A DNA stretch of 64,000 nt from Pseudoflavonifractor phocaeensis. Lineage in GTDB: Bacteria > Bacillota > Clostridia > Oscillospirales > Oscillospiraceae. Shown here one piece after another: positions 27,402 to 34,989 of this stretch (position 1 is its first letter; the number at the start of each line of letters is the position of its first letter). Below the pieces are notes generated by a model. It searched no databases and was not told the DNA's origin. It saw only the letters and a program-made list of their open reading frames with translations. The translations under genes were made by a program, and so were the position numbers. Location of the stretch: positions 1-64,000 of the forward strand of contig NZ_JADYUM010000001.1 of assembly GCF_021531815.1 (NCBI RefSeq), given 5' to 3'.

Positions 27402-28559
27402 ATGAGACAAGATTGGAAGCTCTTTCTCCGGCTGGGCGTCACCCTGTTTGGGCTGTTCCTGGCCATCCACTACTGGGATCCCCTCTGTCTGGCCCTCTCC
27501 CTCATGTCCGGGGCCGCTTTTCCCCTGCTGCTGGGCGGAGTCATCGCCTACGCCGTCAATATTCTGATGAGTTTTTATGAGCGGCACCTCTTTCCCGGAA
27601 ATGCCGGACCCGCCGTCAAGCTTCGGCGGCCAGTCTGTCTGCTGCTGGCCTTTGCCAGCCTGGCCGCTCTGGTGGTGCTCATTGTCCGGATGATTTTGCC
27701 TGAACTGGTCCAGTGCGTGGGTCTGCTGTTTCAAAAGGCCGCTCCCCTGGCGGAGGAGCTGGGGATGCTGCTGAACAAGAATCTGGACCTGTCCCAGCTT
27801 CTCAACTCCTACGGCGCCGCTCTCACCGACGGCACCGTGGATTGGAAGGAGGCCCTGTCCACTGCCCTCAAATGGCTGGGCCAGGGGCTGGGAGGCGTCA
27901 TGGGGTCCGTTCTGTCCCTGTTCTCCTCCCTGTTTTCCGCCGCCTTCACCGCCATCGTCAGCCTGATCTTCTCCATCTACCTGTTGACCGGAAAGGAACG
28001 GCTGAGCCGTCAAGCTTCTCTGCTCCTCCGGACCTACCTGAAGCCCCGCTGGTATGAGCGGATGATGTACTTTCTTCAGACACTGGACAACTGCTTCCGC
28101 CGGTTCCTGGTGGGCCAGTGCACCGAGGCGGTGATCCTGGGCCTGCTGTGCATGGGCGGCATGCTACTGTTCCGCTTCCCTTACGCCACCATGGTGGGCG
28201 CTCTTATCGGCTTTACCGCCCTCATCCCCGTAGCCGGAGCCTACATCGGCGCGGGAGTGGGTGCTTTCATGATCTTTACCGTCTCCCCTGTCCAAGCCCT
28301 GCTGTTTTTGGTGTTCATTGTGGTCCTCCAGCAGCTGGAGGGCAACCTAATCTATCCTAAGGTAGTAGGGTCCTCCATCGGCCTGCCCGGCATCTGGGTG
28401 CTGGCCGCCGTCACCGTGGGAGGCGGCATCCTGGGCATCTTTGGCATGCTGTTGGCTGTCCCCCTGGCCGCCGCCTGCTACCAGATGGTGCGCGAGGATG
28501 TAAAGCGCCGCACCCCTCCGGCGTCCGCCGGAGAGGCCGGCAGCCCGGACCAGGAATAA
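27402..28559 (+). CDS. AI-2E/PerM-family transporter
   Basis: A 385-residue membrane protein of the AI-2 exporter superfamily: eight predicted membrane helices with a large soluble loop after the third, and the conserved region ALIGFTALIPVAGAYIGAGVGAFMI. NLIYPKVVGSSIGLPGIWVL is the family's C-terminal signature. Members have been linked to export of autoinducer-2 or to sodium/proton exchange; the substrate here is unknown. The ATG at 27402 has TTGGAGG at proper spacing; one six codons earlier does not. Confidence 0.88.
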   Translation: MRQDWKLFLRLGVTLFGLFLAIHYWDPLCLALSLMSGAAFPLLLGGVIAYAVNILMSFYERHLFPGNAGPAVKLRRPVCLLLAFASLAALVVLIVRMILPELVQCVGLLFQKAAPLAEELGMLLNKNLDLSQLLNSYGAALTDGTVDWKEALSTALKWLGQGLGGVMGSVLSLFSSLFSAAFTAIVSLIFSIYLLTGKERLSRQASLLLRTYLKPRWYERMMYFLQTLDNCFRRFLVGQCTEAVILGLLCMGGMLLFRFPYATMVGALIGFTALIPVAGAYIGAGVGAFMIFTVSPVQALLFLVFIVVLQQLEGNLIYPKVVGSSIGLPGIWVLAAVTVGGGILGIFGMLLAVPLAAACYQMVREDVKRRTPPASAGEAGSPDQE

Positions 28560-28564
28560 AAAAC

Positions 28565-28608
28565 GTCCCTTCTCCCGCCGCATTGAGCGGAGGAGAAGGG
28601 ACATGTTT
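28565..28608. terminator. Terminator between convergent AI-2E and EamA transporter genes
   Basis: Stem GTCCCTTCTCC/GGAGAAGGGAC with a 16-base internal loop region. U-tracts are short on both sides. It abuts both stop codons. Confidence 0.7.
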
Positions 28609-29531
28609 TATGTATCCTCAGGCGCTTCATCTGGAATTTTTTTCTTCCCGCGCAGGGAATCCCACTGGGAGAGAAGCAGGCCCAGCATGGTAAGTGCCGC
28701 GCCGCCCAGGGAGGCCGGCGTCATGGACTCATGGAGGACAAGGGCTGAGCAGATCAGGGTAATGACCGGGGTGAGATAGAGATATACTGCGGTCTTGACC
28801 GCTCCCAGAGCGCCCACGGCAAAGCCCCAGGTAACAAAGCACAGGGCGCAGGCCCCAATGCCCAGATAGAGGAAGGTGCCTGTATAGAGGGGGTCCACGA
28901 AGCGCTCCAGCCCCCACCGGAAATCCATGAGGGCCGCGGCTGGGACCATGAATACCAGACCGTAGAGGAAGGTACGCCGGGTGGTTTGAAGCACGGAGTA
29001 GCCGAAGGTCCCGATATGCCGTACCAGCAGGGAATACACCCCCCACATGGCCGCCGCGCCCAGAGCCAACAGATCTCCCCGCCAGTCCAGGGACACCTCC
29101 GCCAGGCTGGGAAAGCTGATCAGGCAGATACCCGCCATGGCGGTCACAAAGCCCAGGAAAAACCAGCCGCTGGGACGGCCATCCTCCCGGCCCGTCCACC
29201 AGGCAAACAAGGCGGTGAACAGCGGGGCGGCGGTAACGATGACCCCCACATTGGCAGCTGTGGTATAGGACAGGGCCACATTCTCCATCAGGTAATAGAG
29301 GCAGGCTCCGGTCAAGCCGGCGGCGGCAAAGGCCAGTTCCTGCCGCCGGTTCCGCACCCGCAGCAGATGGGGACAGGCCACGAACAAGGCCGCCACCCCC
29401 AGCAGGAAACGGAACACCAGGATCTCCACCGGCGCAAAGGCCCGCAGCAGGATCTTGGTGGCAATAAAGGTGGTGCCCCAGTTTAAAACCGTAAACAGGG
29501 CGGCCAGATGGCCCAGAGCCCGTTTTTCCAT
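28608..29531 (-). CDS. EamA/DMT-superfamily transporter
   Basis: A 307-residue protein with ten predicted membrane helices in two EamA repeats (GHLAALFTVLNWGTTFIATKILL at the start; WGVYSLLVRHIG near the middle). The end of repeat two (LTPVITLICSALVLHESMTPASLGGAALTMLGL) is diagnostic. Such proteins export metabolites or amino acids; the substrate cannot be told. Preceded by TTTAGGAGAGG and a hairpin that may be a terminator for the upstream operon. Confidence 0.88.
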   Translation of the reverse strand: MEKRALGHLAALFTVLNWGTTFIATKILLRAFAPVEILVFRFLLGVAALFVACPHLLRVRNRRQELAFAAAGLTGACLYYLMENVALSYTTAANVGVIVTAAPLFTALFAWWTGREDGRPSGWFFLGFVTAMAGICLISFPSLAEVSLDWRGDLLALGAAAMWGVYSLLVRHIGTFGYSVLQTTRRTFLYGLVFMVPAAALMDFRWGLERFVDPLYTGTFLYLGIGACALCFVTWGFAVGALGAVKTAVYLYLTPVITLICSALVLHESMTPASLGGAALTMLGLLLSQWDSLRGKKKIPDEAPEDT

Positions 29532-29550
29532 ATCGGGATCCTCTCCTAAA

Positions 29551-29592
29551 GCAAAAAATCAAGGTCCGGACCCGCTTACGCGGTCCGGACCT
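29551..29592 (-). terminator. Terminator between the CarD operon and the EamA gene
   Basis: On the minus strand the stem GGTCCGGACC(GCG)/(CGC)GGTCCGGACC with loop TAAG is followed by TTGATTTTTTGC. It ends the CarD/cytidylate-kinase-like transcript or acts as an attenuator for the EamA gene 20 bases further on. Confidence 0.8.
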
Positions 29593-29696
29593 CCGGTCTC
29601 AGATGCGCTCTGTCAGCAGACAAAAGCCAGTATACACGCTTTTTCTGGAAAAAGCTAGGCCCTGTGGAAAAATTGCCCCACGGGCACAGCTCCTCC

Positions 29697-30320
29697 TCAG
29701 CCCTCCTGCTTCGGCGCGGACAGGCCCGCCGCCGCCAGGATCAGGTCGGGACACCGCTCCACCCCCAGGGCCCCGCTGTCCAGGGACAGGTGGTAGTTCT
29801 GGCACACGCCCCAGTCCCGCCCGGTGTAGTGCTTATAGTTCACCCGGCGCTTCTTGTCCTTCTCCTGGAGCCGCTGCTCCGGGCTGCGCTCCGACTCTCC
29901 GTACAGGCGGACAATGCGCTCCGCCCGGAACGCCATGGGGGCGTGAACAAAGACATGGAAGCTGTCCTCCCGCTCCCTCAGGATATAGTCTGCGCAGCGG
30001 CCCACGATCACACAGCTGCCCTTCTCCGCCAGTTCCAGGATCACATCCCGCTGCATGCACCACAAAAAGTCGGAAGCGGACATGCCCCGCATGACTCCCG
30101 GCGTCCCCTGCCCCGAAAGGGCATAGGAGAGGATGCTCTTGGTGGCGGCAAACTCACCCCGGTCCTCGATGAATGCGGGATCAAAGCCCGTCTTGGCCGC
30201 CACCTCCTTGACCAGTTCCTTGTCGTAATAGCTCCAGCCCAGGCGCTGGGCCAGTTCCTTGGCAATACTCCGGCCGCCGCTGCCAAATTCACGGCTGACG
30301 GTGATCACTTTTTTCTCCAT
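29697..30320 (-). CDS. Cytidylate kinase-like family protein
   Basis: A 207-residue P-loop protein of the Cytidylate_kin_2 family. It begins VITVSREFGSGGRSIAKELAQRLG, in which GSGGRSIA is the nucleotide-binding loop, and continues WSYYDKELVKEVAAKTG, typical of this family rather than canonical Cmk. CVIVGRCADYIL is another family motif. The substrate is not established for this branch. It follows the CarD-like gene on the same strand and both probably share the promoter at 30959-30987. Confidence 0.87.
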   Translation of the reverse strand: MEKKVITVSREFGSGGRSIAKELAQRLGWSYYDKELVKEVAAKTGFDPAFIEDRGEFAATKSILSYALSGQGTPGVMRGMSASDFLWCMQRDVILELAEKGSCVIVGRCADYILREREDSFHVFVHAPMAFRAERIVRLYGESERSPEQRLQEKDKKRRVNYKHYTGRDWGVCQNYHLSLDSGALGVERCPDLILAAAGLSAPKQEG

Positions 30321-30349
30321 AAAAATTCCTCCTTGCCGGCCTTTCCGGC

Positions 30350-30850
30350 TCAGACTTGCTCCATTGCCTCCACCCGGCGGCAGATATAGTCCTTCACCTG
30401 ATCCGGCGGGATGTCCAGGGCGGCGGCCAGCTCCCCGTGGAGCATCTCCTCCGCCCGTTTAAAGGTCCGTTCATCTACCTGGCCCAGGCGGCGGCCCCGC
30501 CGTCCCTTGGCGTAGATAGCCCGGATCAGCCGTACCAAATCCACACAGTCGTAGCTTTTCAGCAGAGACTGATAGTGTTCGTTGAGCAGCCGGGGATTGT
30601 TGTTCTCATAGACCTCCTCCGGAATCTCAGGGATGCGGTCGATCAGCGCCTCCGCCTCCTCCCGGGTCATTACGGGACGAATGGAGACGTTGGTGTCCAC
30701 CGGGATAAAGATCTTGCCCGCTCCGTACAGGGGCGTCAATGTGTAGTAATCCGTCCCCTTCTGAGCACCCCGCATCTCCAGCGGACCGATGGCCGCCACA
30801 CGGCAGACGCCCTCCGCGCCATAGACCACCAGTTCTCCTACCTGATACAT
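30350..30850 (-). CDS. CarD/CdnL-family transcriptional regulator
   Basis: A 166-residue protein starting MYQVGELVVYGAEGVCRV, the RNA-polymerase-interacting Tudor-like CarD domain shared with the TRCF N-terminus, followed by a helical DNA-contacting domain (TREEAEALIDRIP). CarD proteins bind the RNAP beta subunit and stabilise open complexes. The start has GGGAGG upstream; the longer frame overlaps the promoter. Downstream is the cytidylate-kinase-like gene. Confidence 0.9.
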   Translation of the reverse strand: MYQVGELVVYGAEGVCRVAAIGPLEMRGAQKGTDYYTLTPLYGAGKIFIPVDTNVSIRPVMTREEAEALIDRIPEIPEEVYENNNPRLLNEHYQSLLKSYDCVDLVRLIRAIYAKGRRGRRLGQVDERTFKRAEEMLHGELAAALDIPPDQVKDYICRRVEAMEQV

Positions 30851-30958
30851 TCCTGACCGCACCTCCCGCAAGATTTCTCCAATCAATACAGCAGCGCACG
30901 GCTCACACAGTTCCCAAAAGAGGGTACGATCCTGCAAACCGCACGCTGTTCCCTCTTA

Positions 30959-30987
30959 AATATAGCACATTTTCCAGAAAAATGTAA
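30959..30987 (-). promoter_or_regulatory. Promoter of the CarD/cytidylate-kinase-like operon
   Basis: On the minus strand TTACAT (30987-30982), a 17-base spacer, and TATATT (30964-30959). The region is AT-rich against a GC-rich background. Confidence 0.65.
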
Positions 30988-31012
30988 GCAAAATTTTAAA
31001 GGTGCACTCCGG

Positions 31013-32398
31013 TCAGGCCTTTTCCCGGCCGGCTGCGATCTCCCGCTTCAGCTGCCGGTCCGTCTGGACGATGATAATGACCGAGGCGACAAAGGCCACC
31101 GCGTCGGACACCGGCATGGAATAGAGGACCCCCATCAGGCCGAATTTTCGGGGCAGCAGCATGACCAGGGGTACCGCCAAAATCACTTCCCGGAACAGAG
31201 ACAGGAAGGTAGACTGGATCGGCTTACCGAGGGACTGAAGGAAGATAAACGCCGCCTTGTTCACACAGGCCAAAATAATCAGACACAGGTAGATGCGGAA
31301 GGTGAGAACGGCGAACTGCTCATACAGCTCGCTCTCGCTGCCGAACAGTCCGATCAGCTGCAGGGGGAAGAGTTCCACCACCGCGAAGGCTGCGACACCC
31401 AGGATAGTCTCAGCGGTCAGCAACTTCCACATCAGTTCCCGGACCCGCTCAAAACGCCGGGCACCGAAGTTGAAACCCACCACGGGGATACAGCCGGCTG
31501 CCATTCCGATGACGATGGAGATCACGATCTGGAACACCTTCATCACGATGCCCAACACCGTCAGGGGAATATCCTCTCCGTAGATGGACCGGCCTCCGTA
31601 GAGCCGCAGCATGTTGTTGGTTGTCGCCATGGCGACCACCAGAGAGATCTGACTGAGAAAGCTGCAGAACCCCAGTGGAATGAACTTGGCCATCAGCGAA
31701 GGACGGAGCGTGAAGCTGGGGCGGTCCAACTTTACCAACTTCATCCGGAACAGATACCACAGGGCCAGGGCCGCTGTGATGACCTGCCCCGCCACCGTGG
31801 CGATAGCCGCGCCCTTGACCCCCCAGCCCAGCACGAAGATGGCGATGGGGTCCAGGATCACGTTGGCCACTGCGCCCGCCAGGGTGGATGCCATGGCGAA
31901 GCGGGGACTGCCGTCAGAGCGGATGATCGGGTTCATGGTCTGGCCGAACATGTAAAAGGGGATGCCCATGCCGATCCAGGTAAAGTAATCCCAGGCGCAG
32001 GCGAAGTTACTCTCCGTGGCTCCAAAGAGCCACAAAATAGGCTCCCGGCCCGCCAGGTAGACGGCCGCCAGGATCAGTCCGCTGGCCAGTGCCAGCACCA
32101 CCGCGTTGCCCACGGTACGGCGGGCGTGCTCCTGGTCTCCCCGTCCCAGGCTGATGCTGACGAAGGAACAGGCGCCGTCCCCGATCATGGTGGCCACGGC
32201 CAGCGCCGCCACTGTCAGGGGGAAGACCACGTTGGTGGCCCCGTTGCCCAGCATGCCCACGCCCCAGCCGATGAAGATCTGGTCCACAATGTTGTAAAGG
32301 GCAGCCACCAGCAGGGAGATGACGCAGGGGACCGCGAACTTCAGCATCAGCCGTCCCACCCGCTCGGTGGCTAAAAATTGACTGTTTTCTTGTTCCAT
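31013..32398 (-). CDS. MATE-family multidrug/sodium efflux transporter
   Basis: A 461-residue protein with twelve predicted membrane helices in two MatE repeats. It begins GRLMLKFAVPCVISLLVAALYNIVDQIFIG, the NorM/DinF signature, with a second repeat opening around GFCSFLSQISLVVAMATTNN. MATE pumps expel cationic drugs and metabolites using sodium or proton gradients. The leader contains a terminator directly after the promoter (32434-32476), so expression is likely controlled by attenuation. AGGAGG lies 11 bases before the ATG. Confidence 0.93.
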   Translation of the reverse strand: MEQENSQFLATERVGRLMLKFAVPCVISLLVAALYNIVDQIFIGWGVGMLGNGATNVVFPLTVAALAVATMIGDGACSFVSISLGRGDQEHARRTVGNAVVLALASGLILAAVYLAGREPILWLFGATESNFACAWDYFTWIGMGIPFYMFGQTMNPIIRSDGSPRFAMASTLAGAVANVILDPIAIFVLGWGVKGAAIATVAGQVITAALALWYLFRMKLVKLDRPSFTLRPSLMAKFIPLGFCSFLSQISLVVAMATTNNMLRLYGGRSIYGEDIPLTVLGIVMKVFQIVISIVIGMAAGCIPVVGFNFGARRFERVRELMWKLLTAETILGVAAFAVVELFPLQLIGLFGSESELYEQFAVLTFRIYLCLIILACVNKAAFIFLQSLGKPIQSTFLSLFREVILAVPLVMLLPRKFGLMGVLYSMPVSDAVAFVASVIIIVQTDRQLKREIAAGREKA

Positions 32399-32433
32399 AC
32401 TTTGACTTTCCTCCTAAGAACAAAATGCCGCAT

Positions 32434-32476
32434 AAAAAAAGAAATGCGTAAGTCCGGTCTGGACTTACGCATTTCT
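32434..32476 (-). terminator. Leader terminator/attenuator of the MATE gene
   Basis: On the minus strand a perfect 15-base stem (GAAATGCGTAAGTCC/GGACTTACGCATTTC, loop AGACC) is followed by TTTTTTT. It begins only about ten bases after the predicted transcription start and 36 bases before the MATE start codon. As placed, it would stop transcription unless the hairpin is disrupted. Confidence 0.85.
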
Positions 32477-32492
32477 GCTACGCAACGGTTAT

Positions 32493-32521
32493 ATTTTAGG
32501 CTGAAAAGTTGGATTTGTCAA
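32493..32521 (-). promoter_or_regulatory. Promoter of the MATE gene leader
   Basis: TTGACA (32521-32516) and TAAAAT (32498-32493) on the minus strand, spacing 17. Transcription would start near 32486, immediately before the leader terminator. Confidence 0.75.
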
Positions 32522-32642
32522 GTTTTCTTCTGAAAACTCTCCTTTCCCTTTGCACGGATGTATGTTATTTCTGCACGCCCCCGCCGAAACAGGCTATCTT
32601 CTCTGACAGCGCCTTTCCAGCCGTTTGACAAACCGGAATTTG

Positions 32643-32912
32643 TTATTGTCTCAATTCTCTTAATAACTCTTCTGCAGTTGTCCCAAAGAGTTTTGCCAGT
32701 GCAGAGAGATTTGAAGTACTGGGATCAGAAGCACCGCTTTCCCATTTCGAAATGGCCTGTCTGCTAACGCCAAGCGCTTCAGCTACAAACTCTTGAGTCA
32801 TTTGGCACTCCATTCGGTGTCGCTTTATGACCTCCCCAAGGGATTTTGCAATCTCCGTCTTTTCCTTTCTTACAGTTTCTGATTTGAGATATTTCCGCAA
32901 TGCCTTTATCAA
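32643..32912 (-). CDS. Small XRE-family helix-turn-helix regulator
   Basis: An 89-residue protein with a canonical Cro/CI helix-turn-helix: IKRHRMECQMTQEFVAEALG, then VSRQAISKWESGASDPSTSNL (about residues 28-70). The first 25 residues are a charged helix. The start is a TTG whose bases overlap the stop codon of the upstream 24-residue membrane peptide, so translation is probably coupled. Base composition here is lower in GC than the neighbours, suggesting acquired DNA. Its target is unknown; the MATE gene downstream on the same strand is a candidate. Confidence 0.85.
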   Translation of the reverse strand: MIKALRKYLKSETVRKEKTEIAKSLGEVIKRHRMECQMTQEFVAEALGVSRQAISKWESGASDPSTSNLSALAKLFGTTAEELLRELRQ

Positions 32913-32983
32913 AAGTAAATTAACGCCAAAATTATTGCAAGATAAACAGGAAACACAAGTAAAATAGGTAATCTAAAAAACAT
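32909..32983 (-). CDS. Predicted 24-residue hydrophobic membrane peptide
   Basis: A short frame beginning MFFRLPILLVFPVYL and continuing hydrophobic to its end, long enough for one membrane helix. GAGG lies about eight to ten bases before its ATG. Its TGA stop overlaps the TTG start of the XRE regulator. No family is recognised. It could be a sensor peptide, a type I toxin-like peptide or a leader that couples translation. Support is the ribosome-binding site, the uniform hydrophobicity and the overlap. Confidence 0.45.
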   Translation of the reverse strand: MFFRLPILLVFPVYLAIILALIYF

Positions 32984-33255
32984 ATTTTCAACCTCATTTT
33001 TACTGTGATTATACTAATTCTTCTTCAGTTGCTCTACCAACTATTGCGCAACTTTGGGTTACAGGGCAATTTCTACAGAAAAACAACTTTCGATTGATCG
33101 AGTTTATCATACCATGCCATGAAACTATGTGTAACAAAGATCGTTGATGAAACCGCCGAAGTTTCCGGCATCCGTTCAAAAGGGAAAAGGCAGTCTGAAG
33201 GATCCCGTTGCAAAAGCTTGATTTTTGCTTTCCCTCCCCATGGTCCAGATCCGCA
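32984..33255. other. AT-rich gene-poor intergenic stretch
   Basis: Lower GC than the surroundings. It contains a TATAAT at about 33010-33015 on the minus strand, which may be the -10 for the small peptide/XRE pair without a good -35. No gene or RNA is recognised in the rest. Confidence 0.4.
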
Positions 33256-33283
33256 TTGTAATTTTCAGGGAATTTGGTATAAT
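33256..33283 (+). promoter_or_regulatory. Promoter of the HAD-like gene
   Basis: TTGTAA at 33256-33261 and TATAAT at 33278-33283, spacing 16. Confidence 0.6.
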
Positions 33284-33345
33284 ATAACCCACAGTTCCCT
33301 TGGAAGACCGGGCAACACAGGGTTCCCGGCCGAAGTGGAGGTATT

Positions 33346-33789
33346 ATGAGACTGCAAGGCGCGATCTTTGATCTTGAAGGTGCCGTGTTGGACAGGGAAG
33401 GTTCTCCCCTGCCCGGGCTGGAGCCTTTCCTTTCCCTGATGAAGGTGGAGGATGTGTGGATGTACCTGGTCACCGGCGGGCCCTCCGCCCTGGCCCAGCA
33501 GACATTGGAGGCCAACGGCCTCTCCGCCTTTTTCCGCGGCATCCTGTCCGCCCCCGAGCAGGGCATCGGCCTCCAGCAGCCCGGCATCTATGAAAAGGCG
33601 GTGCGGCGGCTGCGGACCGCTCTGCCCGCCACAGCGGTTTTTACCGCCCGGGGAGACATGGCCGCCGTGTTGAAGGCCGCGGGTTTTCCCGTGGTCCTGG
33701 TGGGCACGGGCCACGCCCCAGAGGCCCGGGACCTTGCGGACGAGACGGTACCGGACTACGGCGCCATGGTCCGCAGCTCTGGTAATTGA
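33346..33789 (+). CDS. Small HAD-superfamily phosphatase-like protein
   Basis: A 147-residue Rossmannoid protein. Motif I reads AIFDLEGAVLD, keeping the nucleophile Asp but with Glu where the second Asp of DxD is usual. YLVTGG fits motif II, and the C-terminal half (GDMAAVLKAAGFPVVLVGTG, then ADETVPDYGAM) resembles the end of beta-phosphoglucomutase-type HADs. There is no room for the usual cap domain, and the usual DD of motif IV is not clear, so activity may be altered. GGAGG precedes the ATG. Confidence 0.6.
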   Translation: MRLQGAIFDLEGAVLDREGSPLPGLEPFLSLMKVEDVWMYLVTGGPSALAQQTLEANGLSAFFRGILSAPEQGIGLQQPGIYEKAVRRLRTALPATAVFTARGDMAAVLKAAGFPVVLVGTGHAPEARDLADETVPDYGAMVRSSGN

Positions 33790-33909
33790 TTTCTCCCGCC
33801 AGATTGCCCCTGTCCCGGAGCATGTCAGGCGTCTGACCTTTATCCGCACTCAGGCAATTTTGTCAGCAAGGGAATATACTTTACATTGAAGCGAGGTGCG
33901 TTCCATTCT

Positions 33910-34875
33910 ATGAACGAGATCGGTATTATGGAGGTGGGCGGCTTCCGGGTGGGCCACGCCCAGAACGTGGAGGCCGCCACCGGCTGCACTGTGATCCTAT
34001 GCGACCGGATGAGTCCCGCCGGACTGGACGTCCGGGGCGGCGGCCCCGCTTCCCGGGAGTCCCAGATCCTGAATCCGGTGGCCAATGCCGAGGGCATCAA
34101 CGCGGTGCTCCTCTCCGGAGGCAGCGCCTTCGGCCTGGACTCCGCCGGCGGAGTGCAGAAATATCTGGAGGAGCGGGACATCGGCTTTGACGTGGGAGTC
34201 ACCAAGGTCCCTCTGGTCAGCCAGTCCTGCCTCTTTGACCTGTCGGTGGGCAGCAAAGACATCCGTCCCGACGCCGCCATGGCCTATGCCGCCTGCGAAA
34301 ACGCCAGCGCGGCCGCCCCCGCTGAGGGCAACGTGGGGGCCGGCACCGGCTGCTCCGTGGGCAAGTACCGCGGAATTGACCGGGCCATGAAGTCCGGCTT
34401 CGGCACCTACGCCCTCCAGGCCGGGGCCCTGAAGGTGGGCGCCCTGGTGGCTGTCAACGCCCTGGGTGACATCTATGGACCCGACGGCCGGCAGGTGGCC
34501 GGACTGCTGGACCCGGAGCGGACCGGCCTGGCCAGCACCTTGGACGAGCTGTTCCGTGACGTCACCCTGGCGGAGAACCTCTTTACCGGGAACACCACCC
34601 TTGGCGTGATCGTCACCAACGCCAGGTTCCAGAAAACGCAGCTGACCAAGATCGCCGGCATGACCCACAACGGCTACGCCCGGGCCATCCGCCCGGTCCA
34701 CACCACCGCCGACGGCGACAGCATCTACGCCCTGTCGGTGGGACAGGTCCCCGGTGACCTCAACGTGGTGGGAGCCATGGCCGCCCTGGCCATGGAGCGG
34801 GCCATTCTCCGTGCGGTGCAGTCCGCCCGTTCCGCCTACGGCCTGCCCGGTTGGGAAGCCATTCACGGCGATTGA
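33910..34875 (+). CDS. P1-family (DmpA/NylC-type) peptidase or amidohydrolase
   Basis: A 321-residue Ntn-hydrolase precursor of the DmpA/NylC superfamily. The N-terminal region VGGFRVGHAQN and the glycine-rich LLSGGSAFGLDSAGGV are typical. GNVGAGTGCSVGK follows, and the late motif GNTTLGVIVTNA contains the Thr expected to self-cleave and act as nucleophile. Members cleave N-terminal D- or L-aminoacyl amides, beta-peptides or nylon oligomers; the substrate is unknown. I start at the ATG before NEIGIM (GAGGTG upstream). Confidence 0.88.
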   Translation: MNEIGIMEVGGFRVGHAQNVEAATGCTVILCDRMSPAGLDVRGGGPASRESQILNPVANAEGINAVLLSGGSAFGLDSAGGVQKYLEERDIGFDVGVTKVPLVSQSCLFDLSVGSKDIRPDAAMAYAACENASAAAPAEGNVGAGTGCSVGKYRGIDRAMKSGFGTYALQAGALKVGALVAVNALGDIYGPDGRQVAGLLDPERTGLASTLDELFRDVTLAENLFTGNTTLGVIVTNARFQKTQLTKIAGMTHNGYARAIRPVHTTADGDSIYALSVGQVPGDLNVVGAMAALAMERAILRAVQSARSAYGLPGWEAIHGD

Positions 34876-34936
34876 CCTTTTCAATCAACTTATCGCAGGG
34901 CCTGTGAGGGGGCAAACTTTCCGGCCCCCTTCCACG

Positions 34937-34979
34937 AAAACACCCCGGAGACGGCGCAAGCCGTTTCCGGGGTGTTTTT
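34937..34979. terminator. Bidirectional terminator between convergent genes
   Basis: Stem AACACCCCGGA(A)ACGGC/GCCGTTTCCGGGGTGTT with loop GCAA, A-run before and TTTTT after. It serves the P1 peptidase and the convergent pyrophosphatase gene. Confidence 0.93.
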
Positions 34980-34989
34980 CGCTCTGTAT

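Noticed and set aside
33020-33055. tRNA-like D-arm on the minus strand (AGTTGGTAGAGCAACTGA)
   Set aside because: No matching acceptor stem, anticodon arm or T-arm follows, so it is not a tRNA gene. It may be a fragment or coincidence and cannot support an attachment site.
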